A DNA stretch of 64,000 bases from an uncultured Ulvibacter sp. (GCA_938041335.1 CALIAF010000011.1:35488-99487); one strand, 5' to 3'; positions 18,368-27,614 are shown, counted from the first letter of the stretch. Notes: generated by a model from the letters alone, not told the origin. Numbers and translations: made by a program.

Positions 18368-19417
18368 ATGAGTAACTTTCATACGCTAATTGTTTCCGAA
18401 GTAAAAAAAGAAACTCCAAATGCTGTTGTAGTATCCTTCTTGATACCTCAGCAATTAAAAGAAACCTTTGCCTTTGCGGCTGGACAATATATCACCTTTA
18501 AGCACACCATTAATGGCCAAGAAGTGCGTCGCGCTTATTCATTATGCAGTGTGCCAGGATCTAGTACGATTCAGGTAGGAATCAAAAAAGTGGATGGTGG
18601 TACTTTTTCTGTTTTCGCAAATGAAACACTAAAAGCTGGCGATGCATTAGAAGTGATGGCTCCAGAAGGAAAATTTGTTTGTAAAACAGATGCAGCTGCG
18701 ACTAAAAATTATGCGGCTTTTGCGGCAGGAAGTGGAATTACACCTGTCTTGTCTATTATAAAAACAGTACTTATTGAAGAACCAAATAGTACATTTTTAT
18801 TGGCCTTTGGAAATCAGTCACAAAAAGAAGCCATGTTTTATCAAGAGTTAATGACTTTAGAGCAAGAAAGCAACGGTCGTCTTCAAATAGAATGGGTGTT
18901 TAGTAGAGAGCGCGTTTATGGAGCAAAACAGGGCAGATTAAACGGAGATATTGTCAATTATTTATTGAAGAATAAATTTGAGCAGACCTCTTTTTCAGCA
19001 TTCTACCTTTGTGGGCCAGAATTAATGATAAATGATGTGTCAGCAACACTTAAAGAACTCGGAATACTTGAAAGCTTAGTGCATTTTGAGTTATTCACTT
19101 CTTCAGATGAAGGGGCATTAGTAGAAGCTCATGATGGTACTACTGAAATCACCATTTTACTAGATGACGAGGAAAAAACCTTCTCGATGCCGCAAGATAA
19201 ATCTATTCTTGAGGCCGCCTTAGCACAAGACCTAGATGCGCCATTCTCGTGTCAAGGAGGTGTTTGTAGCACGTGCATTGCTCGGGTAAAAGAAGGAAAA
19301 GCAGAAATGCGCAAAAACCAAATCTTAACAGACGGAGAGATTGCAGACGGTTTTATACTTACCTGCCAGGCACATCCTACTACGGCGAAGTTGGTGGTAG
19401 ATTATGATGATGTTTAA
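18368..19417 (+). CDS. FAD/NAD(P)H reductase with 2Fe-2S domain (PaaE-like)
   Basis: 349 residues in three parts: FAD-binding barrel with RRAYS (54-58), NAD(P)-binding domain (AAGSGITPVLSIIKTVL; FYLCGPELM), and a C-terminal plant-type ferredoxin domain with CQGGVCSTC and a final cluster cysteine in LTCQAHPT. It passes electrons from NAD(P)H through flavin to an iron-sulfur centre. The layout matches PaaE of the phenylacetyl-CoA epoxidase, but no paaABCD genes are nearby, so it may serve another oxygenase or desaturase. Transcribed alone, divergent from sprE. Confidence 0.85.
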   Translation: MSNFHTLIVSEVKKETPNAVVVSFLIPQQLKETFAFAAGQYITFKHTINGQEVRRAYSLCSVPGSSTIQVGIKKVDGGTFSVFANETLKAGDALEVMAPEGKFVCKTDAAATKNYAAFAAGSGITPVLSIIKTVLIEEPNSTFLLAFGNQSQKEAMFYQELMTLEQESNGRLQIEWVFSRERVYGAKQGRLNGDIVNYLLKNKFEQTSFSAFYLCGPELMINDVSATLKELGILESLVHFELFTSSDEGALVEAHDGTTEITILLDDEEKTFSMPQDKSILEAALAQDLDAPFSCQGGVCSTCIARVKEGKAEMRKNQILTDGEIADGFILTCQAHPTTAKLVVDYDDV

Positions 19418-19492
19418 AAAACCCTAAAATTGAAGGCCTGGTCTAAAAAATAGAAAAGGGATATCGTATACGAGCTCAGGCTGACAATAAAC

Positions 19493-20524
19493 TTAAATTA
19501 CCTCAAGAATCTTATTTACAACAACCTCGGGAGGAATACTCTCCATGCAGTTCTCATATGCTAAGGGATAGGCATTGCCATACACAGAAGTCGGGATTAA
19601 TGGATAGGTGTCACGGTTAGCAATAAGTTGATGCGCGTTAGGCTGATTAAAAGGAACAAACCCTGCGTAAGGATGCGTAACTCCCCAAAGTGTGATTACT
19701 TTTACGTCGTATATTGCTGCCAGATGGCCATTGCCACTATCCATAGAGAGCATTAGGTCAAGGTTTGAAATTAGCGTGAGCTCTTCTTCAAAAGGCAATT
19801 TATTGACAACACTAGTTACATATTCATAGGGCGCAGCGATGTTCTCAATTTTTGTTTGCTCTTCGTTTCCGCCACCAAAAAGGAAGATTTTATAGGCTCC
19901 TAATTCATCTATTTGACGGATGACTTCTTTCATAAAAGCTAACGGATATTCTTTGCCCTTATGCGCCGCAAAAGGAGCAATACCAATGAGTTTTTTAGGG
20001 TGTTTTCCTATTACTTCGTGCAGTTTATCAGTGAGTTTTTTACGTGCTGGTAAGTTGTGATTTGATAGATCAATAGGCAAACCTAAATCGCTAAATACAT
20101 CTGCGTAGCGCTGGTGTGTGGTTTTGAGCTGGCTTATTTTTTCACCATTTGCCTTAATAAGTTGTTTTTTATCTTTTCTGCCTTTATCAATCTTTGCCGT
20201 GGAGATACCGCTTGTATAGAGATAGCTTCTTATCACCTTAGACCGTAAAACATTGTGCAAATCTGCGACAGCGTTTATTCCTTTTTTCTTTGCTTGTTTT
20301 GCAAGTGTAATGAGGCCAAAGTTTTTGTGATCTCCATACACATCTGCCGCTATGCAACTAGTGCGTTGAAGTCCATCAAATAAAGAAATAAAAGCAGGTT
20401 TAGTAATTATGGTAAGCTTAACATCTGGATAGGTGTGCAAAACCGTGCGCAACACAGGCACAGCCATAGCGGCATCACCCATAGCAGAGAGCCTGATTAC
20501 TAATATGTGATTGGGTTTTTTCAA
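19493..20524 (-). CDS. Glycosyltransferase family 9 (heptosyltransferase-like)
   Basis: 343 residues with the GT9 GT-B fold: N-terminal ILVIRLSAMGDAAMAVPVLRTV, and the C-terminal donor site segment LMLSMDSGNGHLAAIYDVKVITLWG followed by HPYAGFVPF. GT9 enzymes transfer heptose or similar sugars to lipopolysaccharide core at the inner face of the membrane. The acceptor here is unknown. It is downstream of DUF4254 with a 5 bp gap, a pairing common in Bacteroidota. Confidence 0.88.
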   Translation of the reverse strand: MKKPNHILVIRLSAMGDAAMAVPVLRTVLHTYPDVKLTIITKPAFISLFDGLQRTSCIAADVYGDHKNFGLITLAKQAKKKGINAVADLHNVLRSKVIRSYLYTSGISTAKIDKGRKDKKQLIKANGEKISQLKTTHQRYADVFSDLGLPIDLSNHNLPARKKLTDKLHEVIGKHPKKLIGIAPFAAHKGKEYPLAFMKEVIRQIDELGAYKIFLFGGGNEEQTKIENIAAPYEYVTSVVNKLPFEEELTLISNLDLMLSMDSGNGHLAAIYDVKVITLWGVTHPYAGFVPFNQPNAHQLIANRDTYPLIPTSVYGNAYPLAYENCMESIPPEVVVNKILEVI

Positions 20525-20529
20525 AACCT

Positions 20530-21141
20530 CTATTTCTCTCCTCGCAACACAGGGTTCAACTCATCATCATTATACATCTTCATTTGTTTGTACACCTTCA
20601 TATACTTCGCTCCTACAGAGATGTCATTTAAAAGTTGGTCAATAGCAGTACTTAAATCTACGCGCTGTTCTAATAGAATGTCAAGCTTGGCCTGACAGTT
20701 TTTTTTGTGTTCTTCAGAGGCCGTTGTGCGAGTAGCCTCCTCATTCATGTGATACACTTTTAGGGCAAGGATCGAAAGTCTATCTACTCCCCAAGCCGGA
20801 CTCTCTGTGTTTATTGTAGCACCATTTGCTACAGAAACCCCAGTATACTTTTCTAAAAAGTAACTGTCAATGTATTCTACCATATCTGTACGATCTTGGT
20901 TAGAAGCATCAATTTTACGCTTTAAAGTAAGGGCGCTTACGGGATCAATATTGGGATCCCTAATAATATCTTCATAATGCCATTGTACGGTGTCAATCCA
21001 GCATTTTCTGTACAACAAATGCTCTAGTAGCTTTTCTTCTTTTTTATAGGGGTTAGAGAACTCCTGAGTCACGTCATCCTTAACGTGATATTTGTCAATA
21101 GCTTCTTTAAAAATCTGGTTGGCAAGAACGGTAAATGTCAT
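20530..21141 (-). CDS. DUF4254 family protein
   Basis: 203 residues, mostly helical and charged, with features of DUF4254 (LEHLLYRKCWIDTVQWHYEDIIRDP; VSALTLKRKIDASNQDRTDMVEYID; ESPAWGVDRLSILALKVYHM). No catalytic motif is apparent and no function is known. It is commonly next to a GT9 gene in Bacteroidota, suggesting a role in surface glycan assembly. Starts 4 nt after the methyltransferase gene. Confidence 0.85.
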   Translation of the reverse strand: MTFTVLANQIFKEAIDKYHVKDDVTQEFSNPYKKEEKLLEHLLYRKCWIDTVQWHYEDIIRDPNIDPVSALTLKRKIDASNQDRTDMVEYIDSYFLEKYTGVSVANGATINTESPAWGVDRLSILALKVYHMNEEATRTTASEEHKKNCQAKLDILLEQRVDLSTAIDQLLNDISVGAKYMKVYKQMKMYNDDELNPVLRGEK

Positions 21142-21145
21142 AGTA

Positions 21146-22144
21146 TTATTTTTTCTCTAAAATATGCAGATACTCAAAAGTGCTATCTGCTTTGTGGTTT
21201 CTATTTTCTGTTTTATCTGCTTTAAAGCGGCGGTATTTTTTTGTCTCTAGTTGGTAATTTCCGTGGGCAGACATTACTTTTTTAACTTCATTTTGCGACA
21301 TCAATCCCTCATTATTATAACTTAAAAAGAGGTACTTAAATTGTGCATCTTCTATGAGTTGTGTAAAGGAATCTAACACTTCGTTTTTTCTACAATAAGC
21401 ACTTTTATAGTACGCTCTTAATCCCGTTTTTCCTTTGGGTACAAAGGTATCATATTTTGCGATAGTGGTTAGTAAGTGATAGTTAGCTCCGTATTGTCTT
21501 GCATTATAGGGAGGGTCTAAGTACAAGATATCTCCAGAAATCTTTTTTATCAATTGATTACTATCCTCTTGAAACACATGATGACCATTTTCTGTTTTCT
21601 GAAATATCGCTGCCTGTATTACAAGCTTTTTTTGAGCTGTTTTTTTGAGCTGTTTTAAATATGCTCCATAAACCGAAGCCGTATTTGCCACTTTATCTGC
21701 GCTCTCCAATAAAGAGGCTAATAATAAAAAATATACATCTTGAGACAACTTGCCGTCAGTATTCCAGGCCTCAATTTGTATTCTACAAGCGTCTATTTTT
21801 TTACCATTCTCCTTGCTAAAATACAAACGTCCTTCGCTACCTCCTTCTGCGTACTGCTGAAATATGAACCCTTCTACACCGTCCATATCATTTAATTGTG
21901 TGACATAATCTTGAAAAGCTAACGTGCTGTGATTGCCTATATAATTTCGGTTTAAAATATAACTATAGTACTCCACGTCATTTGCGATTACCTGCTTCAC
22001 TAATGGTTTGAAAGTTTTTCCAACGGCACCAGTTCCGGCAAAAATATCAGCGAATGTTTTGTCTGAAAGGTCTTTACCCACAGCGCCCTGCACCGTGCTA
22101 CGTATAAAAGAAGAGAGACTATTTTTACTGCCTATGTAGTTCAT
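21146..22144 (-). CDS. Adenine-specific DNA methyltransferase (D12 class)
   Basis: The start at 22144 forms an ATGA overlap with the upstream stop codon and gives MNYIGSKNSL, a conserved D12 N-terminus. About 332 residues: AdoMet-binding motif FADIFAGTGAVG near the N-terminus and catalytic DPPYNARQYG near residue 210, i.e. the alpha-class order (motif I, target region, motif IV). It would methylate N6 of adenine in a short DNA target; the target cannot be read from sequence. The preceding overlapping gene is a plausible cognate endonuclease, which makes this the M part of a type II restriction-modification system. Confidence 0.9.
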   Translation of the reverse strand: MNYIGSKNSLSSFIRSTVQGAVGKDLSDKTFADIFAGTGAVGKTFKPLVKQVIANDVEYYSYILNRNYIGNHSTLAFQDYVTQLNDMDGVEGFIFQQYAEGGSEGRLYFSKENGKKIDACRIQIEAWNTDGKLSQDVYFLLLASLLESADKVANTASVYGAYLKQLKKTAQKKLVIQAAIFQKTENGHHVFQEDSNQLIKKISGDILYLDPPYNARQYGANYHLLTTIAKYDTFVPKGKTGLRAYYKSAYCRKNEVLDSFTQLIEDAQFKYLFLSYNNEGLMSQNEVKKVMSAHGNYQLETKKYRRFKADKTENRNHKADSTFEYLHILEKK

Positions 22145-22785
22145 TGTTCTACCCAAATAATATCGCTAAGGGCCGTTTTATTTTCTGCAAAAATAACCTT
22201 TTGAAGTTGGTCTTCATGATAGCCACTCATATAATTTTTTATCACCGTTTTAATAAGTGAAAGCCTCGCTTTTAACTTCCATTGTGCTCCACCTTTATCA
22301 TAGACAATGATAAAGAGCCTATTGTTTAAATGAAACCGCTGTTGATGGCTTTGATTTTTATAAAGCCAAGTTATTAATTCCAGTTCGTGCTCTTTTACAT
22401 AAGAAATATCTTTTCCAAAACCCACAGGGAAAACCGATGTTTTATGATCAAATGCCTTTCCGTGAAGATAAAAATCTTTCTCTCTGTCTTTGGTGTTTTC
22501 AACGGGATTAATACCTTCTATTTCAGTAAATATCTGCTCTATAGCCATTGCGCTCCAGAAGTTATACCACCGATTACTCGCATAATTAAAGAGCTCGTAT
22601 TTATCTAATTTATGCCTTGCGACCGTTTTAGCTATTTTTTGAATAAGGTCTTCCCAGTGTGCTGTTGTATAGATAAATGAAGTATACCCATCCCAGAGGT
22701 TAGATTGTTTACGTCCCCAAACATAGGTATAGTCCCATCTTTTTTTAAGCTCTAGTTCTATATGGATCAGGTCTAGTTTTTTCAT
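22141..22785 (-). CDS. Putative type II restriction endonuclease
   Basis: About 214 residues from the ATG at 22785, which overlaps the DUF6427 stop as ATGA; the gene overlaps the methyltransferase by ATGA at its other end. I do not recognise a named family. A segment near residues 100-121 (EKDFYLHGKAFDHKTSVFP) resembles a PD-(D/E)xK core, with Asp, then Asp-x-Lys (DHK) on the next strand; LFIIVYDKGG could be a later core strand. Size, tight coupling with an adenine methyltransferase and position as an insertion in a housekeeping cluster support an endonuclease. A non-nuclease partner protein remains possible. Confidence 0.5.
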   Translation of the reverse strand: MKKLDLIHIELELKKRWDYTYVWGRKQSNLWDGYTSFIYTTAHWEDLIQKIAKTVARHKLDKYELFNYASNRWYNFWSAMAIEQIFTEIEGINPVENTKDREKDFYLHGKAFDHKTSVFPVGFGKDISYVKEHELELITWLYKNQSHQQRFHLNNRLFIIVYDKGGAQWKLKARLSLIKTVIKNYMSGYHEDQLQKVIFAENKTALSDIIWVEQ

Positions 22786-23729
22786 ATAAACAACATGAAC
22801 AACGATACTACGACTAGTAACCACAAGAGCAATTCTTTAAACCAAAAATCAAAGGGTTGAACGGGCCCTGCACCTTCATTTGTCTCGATATAATTTGCAG
22901 AGATTATCGCTAAAGGGAATAATGGCAAGAGTAATTCTGCGCCAGTTTTCACCTCGCCAAATATTGCTACACAAATTGTGGTAGCTAAGGCGATCAGAAT
23001 AAGCCAAGCACTAGATTTTTCTTTCTTAGGGAGTGCAGCGATTCTAATAAAACGAACCGCTCCCATCCATATTATAAAAGTAGTTAATAGTGATGAGGTA
23101 ATTAAAAGACCTGTGGCATTGTATGCACTAAAATCAAAAGACGTGTTAATTTTAGTGTTATAATACCAACCAAAATTAGTGTCTACTATAAAGTGATATG
23201 CTGTTTTTAAAATAAAAATTACGAACACCCCAATTATAGGGATAATTAAGTAGCGCATTTGTAATGTGGTATGCCAAATAATACCAAGATATAACACTCC
23301 AAAAAACAGCCAGCACCAAGGATAGAATAATCCCGCAATAGTGATATAAAATGACGCATCAAGAATTTTTTTCTCTATGTTTTTCCCAGATTTTAGTGAA
23401 AGAAAACGTCGGGTAGCCATCATTAAAAACAGGGTAGCAGCTATGATTTCTGGATGACTATAAATTACAGGGAGTTGTACTATAAATAAGGTAAAAATGA
23501 GTATCCCAAAGGTATTTTTACCGGTGAGATAATTTTTTCTAATCACAAAATCTAAAAGCAATATCCCAAAAACTAATAGCAGTAAAAGTAATAATGCCGT
23601 AAAAATTTCCGAAGCAGAAGAAAACGGAAGTATGCCTTTAAAAATAGCGATTAAGAACCCAAAAAGAAGCAATGCACTTAAAAGCACATAATTAATTGGA
23701 TTAGATTTACCAAAAAAGTTGGTGAGCAT
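22782..23729 (-). CDS. DUF6427 family membrane protein
   Basis: 315 residues with about nine or ten hydrophobic helices (YVLLSALLLFGFLIAIFKG; LLLLLLVFGILLLDFVI; YLIIPIIGVFVIFILKTAYHF and others). The family is flavobacterial, of unknown role. It is divergent from the DUF6341 gene, a common pairing. Its stop overlaps the start of the putative endonuclease, so the restriction-modification genes are translationally coupled to it. Confidence 0.8.
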   Translation of the reverse strand: MLTNFFGKSNPINYVLLSALLLFGFLIAIFKGILPFSSASEIFTALLLLLLLVFGILLLDFVIRKNYLTGKNTFGILIFTLFIVQLPVIYSHPEIIAATLFLMMATRRFLSLKSGKNIEKKILDASFYITIAGLFYPWCWLFFGVLYLGIIWHTTLQMRYLIIPIIGVFVIFILKTAYHFIVDTNFGWYYNTKINTSFDFSAYNATGLLITSSLLTTFIIWMGAVRFIRIAALPKKEKSSAWLILIALATTICVAIFGEVKTGAELLLPLFPLAIISANYIETNEGAGPVQPFDFWFKELLLWLLVVVSLFMLFI

Positions 23730-23743
23730 ACGAGGTTATTTTT

Positions 23744-23751
23744 TACTTTTG
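23744..23751 (+). promoter_or_regulatory. -7 element of the DUF6341 gene
   Basis: TACTTTTG matches TAnnTTTG. A TTG at 23719-23721 (inside the start of the divergent DUF6427 gene) is at a suitable -33 distance. Predicted transcript start near 23757, 13 nt before the ATG. Confidence 0.6.
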
Positions 23752-23769
23752 TAAAATAAATTTAAAGAT

Positions 23770-24030
23770 ATGGCTTTAACAGACGTTTATTCTGCAATTG
23801 AAGATTTTACATTAGATGTTTTATTTGCACCTTTTGATGCAATGCGCGCACTAGAACTAGAATCTTGGTTTTCTGCAAACTTTATGAACTGGATTTTTAT
23901 GTTCATTTGTATTGGAGCTTTAGCCTACTGGATGATGCAGCTTAAAGGATTTGATGCTAATAATGAAGAAGACAAAACCTCTACATCGCACTCCTTTTTA
24001 GGCGGTGACAAGTACCACGAAGGGTACTAA
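23770..24030 (+). CDS. DUF6341 family small membrane protein
   Basis: 86 residues: amphipathic N-terminus (DVLFAPFDAMRALELESW), one membrane helix (NWIFMFICIGALAYWMMQL), polar tail. The APxDAxRxLELxSWW/F block followed by a membrane helix is the family hallmark. Function unknown. Converges with purD, whose stop is 2 nt away. Confidence 0.85.
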   Translation: MALTDVYSAIEDFTLDVLFAPFDAMRALELESWFSANFMNWIFMFICIGALAYWMMQLKGFDANNEEDKTSTSHSFLGGDKYHEGY

Positions 24031-24032
24031 AA

Positions 24033-25301
24033 CTACAAATCAAAACCGATATCGGTTCTATAATACATCCTGTCAAAATTGATTTTCTTACAATTTTGAT
24101 AGGATTTTTTTATGGCGTTTTTATAATTTTCATCCAGTGAAGTAACCGCGATAACACGCCCACCATTAGTTACTACATCATTATCATCTAGTTTAGTACC
24201 AGCGTGAAAAACAATAGAATCTGTCACGTTTTCTACTCCCGTTATCTTCATTCCTTTATCATATGCCTCTGGATATCCTCCAGAAACGAGCATCACTGTA
24301 GCGGCACTTCGTTTATCAATCTCAATAGGCATGATATCTAGATTCTGCTCATATGTTGCCTCCATAAGGTCCACAAAATCTGTCTTTATTCTAGGTAACA
24401 CAACCTCGGTTTCTGGGTCACCCATGCGCACGTTGTATTCAATGACCATAGGTTCGTCACCCACTTTAATTATCCCAATAAACACAAAGCCCTTGTAGTC
24501 AATGCCCTCTTCTTGAAGCCCGTGAACCGTAGGTTTTACAATACGCTCTTCTATTTTTTGCATCAAGGCTGCATCTGCAAAAGGTACAGGTGAGATAGCT
24601 CCCATTCCTCCGGTGTTTAATCCTTTATCTCCTTCGCCTATACGTTTGTAATCTTTAGCCGTAGGGAGAACTTTGTAGTTCTTACCATCTGTTAATACAA
24701 AAACACTTAGTTCTATGCCGTCAAGAAATTCTTCGATGACTACGGTAGTGCTGGCAGCTCCAAATTTACCACTCAACATATCTTCTAATTCTTTTTTTGC
24801 TTCGGAAATATCTTCTAAAATTAAGACTCCTTTTCCAGCTGCTAAACCGTCTGCTTTTAAAACGTATGGAGCAGATAGTGTTTCTAAAAATGCTTTTCCA
24901 GCATCTACACTTTCAGCAGTAAAACTTGCGTAGGCAGCTGTTGGGATATTGTGCGCCATCATAAACTCTTTAGCACGTTCTTTACTACCTTCTAGTAAGG
25001 CCCCTCTTTTAGATGGCCCAATAATTTTCACTTTTTTAAGGCTAGGAGTTTCGGCAAAATAGTTTGTGATTCCTTGTACTAGCGGGTCTTCTGGCCCAAC
25101 TATAACCATCTCTATCTTGTGCTCAACCACACATTTTTCTATGGCTGCAAAATCTGTGACAGATAATGCAATGTTAGTTGCAATCGCTGCGGTGCCTGCA
25201 TTTCCAGGAGCGACAAAGATGTTTTTACAACGTTCACTTTTTGCTAATTGATAAGCAAATGTATGCTCGCGACCTCCAGATCCTAATACAAGAATATTCA
25301 T
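24033..25301 (-). CDS. purD: Phosphoribosylamine--glycine ligase
   Basis: 422 residues of the ATP-grasp GARS family: N-terminal MNILVLGSGGREHTFAYQL, ATP-grasp region VLKADGLAAGKGVLIL, active-site region GDPETEVVLPRIKTDFVDL. It joins phosphoribosylamine and glycine to GAR in step 2 of purine synthesis. purF (step 1) and purN (step 3) are also in this window but not in an operon with it. A TATTTTTG promoter box lies 25 nt upstream. Confidence 0.97.
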   Translation of the reverse strand: MNILVLGSGGREHTFAYQLAKSERCKNIFVAPGNAGTAAIATNIALSVTDFAAIEKCVVEHKIEMVIVGPEDPLVQGITNYFAETPSLKKVKIIGPSKRGALLEGSKERAKEFMMAHNIPTAAYASFTAESVDAGKAFLETLSAPYVLKADGLAAGKGVLILEDISEAKKELEDMLSGKFGAASTTVVIEEFLDGIELSVFVLTDGKNYKVLPTAKDYKRIGEGDKGLNTGGMGAISPVPFADAALMQKIEERIVKPTVHGLQEEGIDYKGFVFIGIIKVGDEPMVIEYNVRMGDPETEVVLPRIKTDFVDLMEATYEQNLDIMPIEIDKRSAATVMLVSGGYPEAYDKGMKITGVENVTDSIVFHAGTKLDDNDVVTNGGRVIAVTSLDENYKNAIKKSYQNCKKINFDRMYYRTDIGFDL

Positions 25302-25325
25302 AATTACAAGTGTTTTATTGAGGCT

Positions 25326-25333
25326 GCAAAAAT
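25326..25333 (-). promoter_or_regulatory. -7 element of purD
   Basis: Minus strand TATTTTTG matches TAnnTTTG; no clear -33 TTG is seen. Predicted leader about 20 nt. Confidence 0.5.
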
Positions 25334-25470
25334 AGTGGAAATTAGGGAGTAGGAAGCGGGGAGTAGGGTTTTTTTGTTCGTTTGAGATTGGTTGTTAGTT
25401 GTTAAGAAGTTAGGAGATTAATATGAAACCGTCCTACCCCAGGCAATTACTAATTAAAAAGCCCAAAACT

Positions 25471-26571
25471 CTAAACCAACTGAAACAGCTTCCCCGGCAA
25501 TGGCCTGACCACGCCTTTCAGTTCCATGTTCAATAAAACGGTAGCTGCTTTGTAGGTAGGTATTTGGCATTCTATTGCGATGCTGTCGAGCAATTCTTTA
25601 TCTTTTCCTTTTAAGTAATTAAACACCACTTTTTCTTCTGTATTAAGCTCTACAAATAGTGAAGTCTGTTGTGGTTTTTTGTCTTCTACTTGCCATCCTA
25701 AATGATAAATGAGATCTTCTGCTCCTGTGCAAAGATGCGCTTGGTTAGACTTTATCAATGCGTTACAACCTTCACTCTGAGAATCAAAGGCACGGCCAGG
25801 TACTGCGAAAACCTCGCGACTATAACTATTAGCAATATCTGCAGTAACTAGGCTTCCACCTTTACCGGCAGACTCTATAACGATAGTGGCCTCGCTCATA
25901 CCAGCGATAATGCGATTTCGTTTTAAAAAATTGGCTCTGTCAAAAGCATCGGTGCTCCAAAATTCTGATATAAAACCTCCGTTTGCCTCTACTTGAGCCA
26001 TATACTTTTTATGCACTTTTGGGTATACTTGATTGAGACCGTGCGCAAAACAGCCAATGGTCTGTAAGTTATTTGCAATTGCTGCTTTATGTGCAGTAAT
26101 GTCAACGCCATAAGCGAAACCAGAAACGATAATTGGATTTAGTGGCGCTAATTCTTCAATCAGTTTTTCGCAAAAATGGACACCGTAGCTAGTTACTTTG
26201 CGAGTACCTACTATGGAGATTATCTTTTTACCGACAAGGTCAATATTTCCTACTTGAAAAAATAGGATGGGACCATCTAGGCAGTGTTTTAGTCGATCTG
26301 GATATTTTTTGTCTTTAAAATAGGCGACATCAATGTTATTGTCTTTTATAAAATGAAGTTCAGCTTCTGCATCATCTAGCCATTGCTTGTTGTCGAGGGC
26401 TTTCAGCCTAAATCCACCTATGCCATCTATTTTTAAAAGAGTTGCTTTTTTCTCATTAAATATTCCTTCTGCAGATCCTACATGATGCAGTAGCTTTTTT
26501 GCAGAGGTATCCCCTAAATTAGGCACCCTTTGTAAAGCCAGCATAAACTGTAATTCTCTGTCTGTAAGCAT
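25471..26571 (-). CDS. dprA: DNA-processing protein DprA
   Basis: 366 residues. Helix-hairpin-helix-like N-terminus (AKKLLHHVGSAEGIF), Rossmann domain (IISIVGTRKVTSYGVHFCEKL; VSGFAYGVDITAHKAAI; KRNRIIAGMSEATIVIESAGKGGS), and a C-terminal winged helix (VVFNYLKGKDKELLDSIAIE). DprA binds incoming single-stranded DNA and loads RecA during natural transformation. Its presence is compatible with DNA uptake, though the gene is widespread in non-competent bacteria too. Confidence 0.96.
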   Translation of the reverse strand: MLTDRELQFMLALQRVPNLGDTSAKKLLHHVGSAEGIFNEKKATLLKIDGIGGFRLKALDNKQWLDDAEAELHFIKDNNIDVAYFKDKKYPDRLKHCLDGPILFFQVGNIDLVGKKIISIVGTRKVTSYGVHFCEKLIEELAPLNPIIVSGFAYGVDITAHKAAIANNLQTIGCFAHGLNQVYPKVHKKYMAQVEANGGFISEFWSTDAFDRANFLKRNRIIAGMSEATIVIESAGKGGSLVTADIANSYSREVFAVPGRAFDSQSEGCNALIKSNQAHLCTGAEDLIYHLGWQVEDKKPQQTSLFVELNTEEKVVFNYLKGKDKELLDSIAIECQIPTYKAATVLLNMELKGVVRPLPGKLFQLV

Positions 26572-26640
26572 AGAATTTAAAAGTAGGGATTTTAATTGAG
26601 TAATTTTTTGCTTTTGTTGATAAAACGAGGCCTGACAACC

Positions 26641-26670
26641 TTGGTCAACTTAAAATAAAATTTATATTTG
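26641..26670 (+). promoter_or_regulatory. Promoter of the HU/SPOR gene; transcript probably leaderless
   Basis: TTG (26641-26643), 19 bp spacer, TATATTTG (26663-26670): a full match to the Bacteroidota housekeeping promoter. The ATG begins at 26676, where transcription itself is expected to start. Confidence 0.7.
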
Positions 26671-26675
26671 TCTTC

Positions 26676-27614
26676 ATGCAATTAGCTACGTACATAAAAG
26701 ACCTTCTATACAGATATGAGTGTGTAATCATCCCAGGATTTGGGGCGTTTTTAACTCAATATCAATCTGCTACTATAGATGGAGTAAACCATACGATGTT
26801 TCCGCCAGGGAAGCGGGTTTCTTTTAACCGGATGTTACAGACTAATGACGGACTGCTTGCAAACTATGTGGCAACGGTAGATGGATTGTCTTATGAAACC
26901 GCCTTACAGCAAATACGAAACTATACTGCGCAGCTTTCACTGCGTTTAGTAGAAAATAAAGAAGTAGAGATTCCGCAGATAGGAACTTTTATGCTCAACA
27001 AAGAGCAAAGTGTGCAATTTATACCATTTCAAAAAGAAACCTTTAGTACAGCTTCTTTTGGTTTGGCATCTGTTGCTTCTATTCCTGTACAACGCGATGT
27101 ATACAAACAACAAGTAGAAGCACTTGAAAAAACAGCGCCGTTATTATTTACGCCAGAGCGCCGTAAAAAAACGCCTTATTTACGCTATGCAGCAATTGGG
27201 CTTATCGCCCTTACACTTGCTGGATTTAGTGGTGTAAAGTGGTATGAGAACGATGTTGCAAATCATAACTTTGTACAGAAACAGAAAGCGGACAGCTTAG
27301 TGGATGTACAGATTCAATCTGCGACATTTGAAATACCTAACCCTTTGCCAGCCATTAATATTACGGTGCCAAAAGAAACGGGTCGCTATCATATAGTTGC
27401 AGGAGCGTTTAGAATAGAAGCTAATGCGCACAAAAAGATTGCACAATTAAGTGATAAAGGTTACACCGCAAAGTATATAGGCGCTAATCGATACGGACTT
27501 CACCAAGTAGTGTACAGTAGCTACGCAACAAGACGAGAAGCACAGAAAGCGTTAAAAACAATTAAGCGATCGGAAAATCGTGATGCATGGTTGCTGGTTC
27601 AAGGACTTAAATAG
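26676..27614 (+). CDS. HU-CCDC81 / SPOR domain protein
   Basis: 312 residues. N-terminus (about 1-125) is an HU-like CCDC81 module (IKDLLYRYECVIIPGFGAFLTQ; VSFNRMLQTNDGLLANYVA; VEIPQIGTFMLN). One membrane helix follows at about 170-190 (YLRYAAIGLIALTLAGFSGV), and the C-terminus (about 238-312, GRYHIVAGAFRIEANAHKKI) is a SPOR domain that binds denuded peptidoglycan at septa. So the HU-like part is cytoplasmic and the SPOR part periplasmic, suggesting a link between cell interior and division-site wall. The promoter is so close that the mRNA should be almost leaderless. Confidence 0.88.
   Translation: MQLATYIKDLLYRYECVIIPGFGAFLTQYQSATIDGVNHTMFPPGKRVSFNRMLQTNDGLLANYVATVDGLSYETALQQIRNYTAQLSLRLVENKEVEIPQIGTFMLNKEQSVQFIPFQKETFSTASFGLASVASIPVQRDVYKQQVEALEKTAPLLFTPERRKKTPYLRYAAIGLIALTLAGFSGVKWYENDVANHNFVQKQKADSLVDVQIQSATFEIPNPLPAINITVPKETGRYHIVAGAFRIEANAHKKIAQLSDKGYTAKYIGANRYGLHQVVYSSYATRREAQKALKTIKRSENRDAWLLVQGLK

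Noticed and set aside
18368..19417. Phenylacetate degradation operon (paaE)
   Set aside because: The protein has PaaE architecture, but no other paa genes are next to it, so only a PaaE-like reductase is called.
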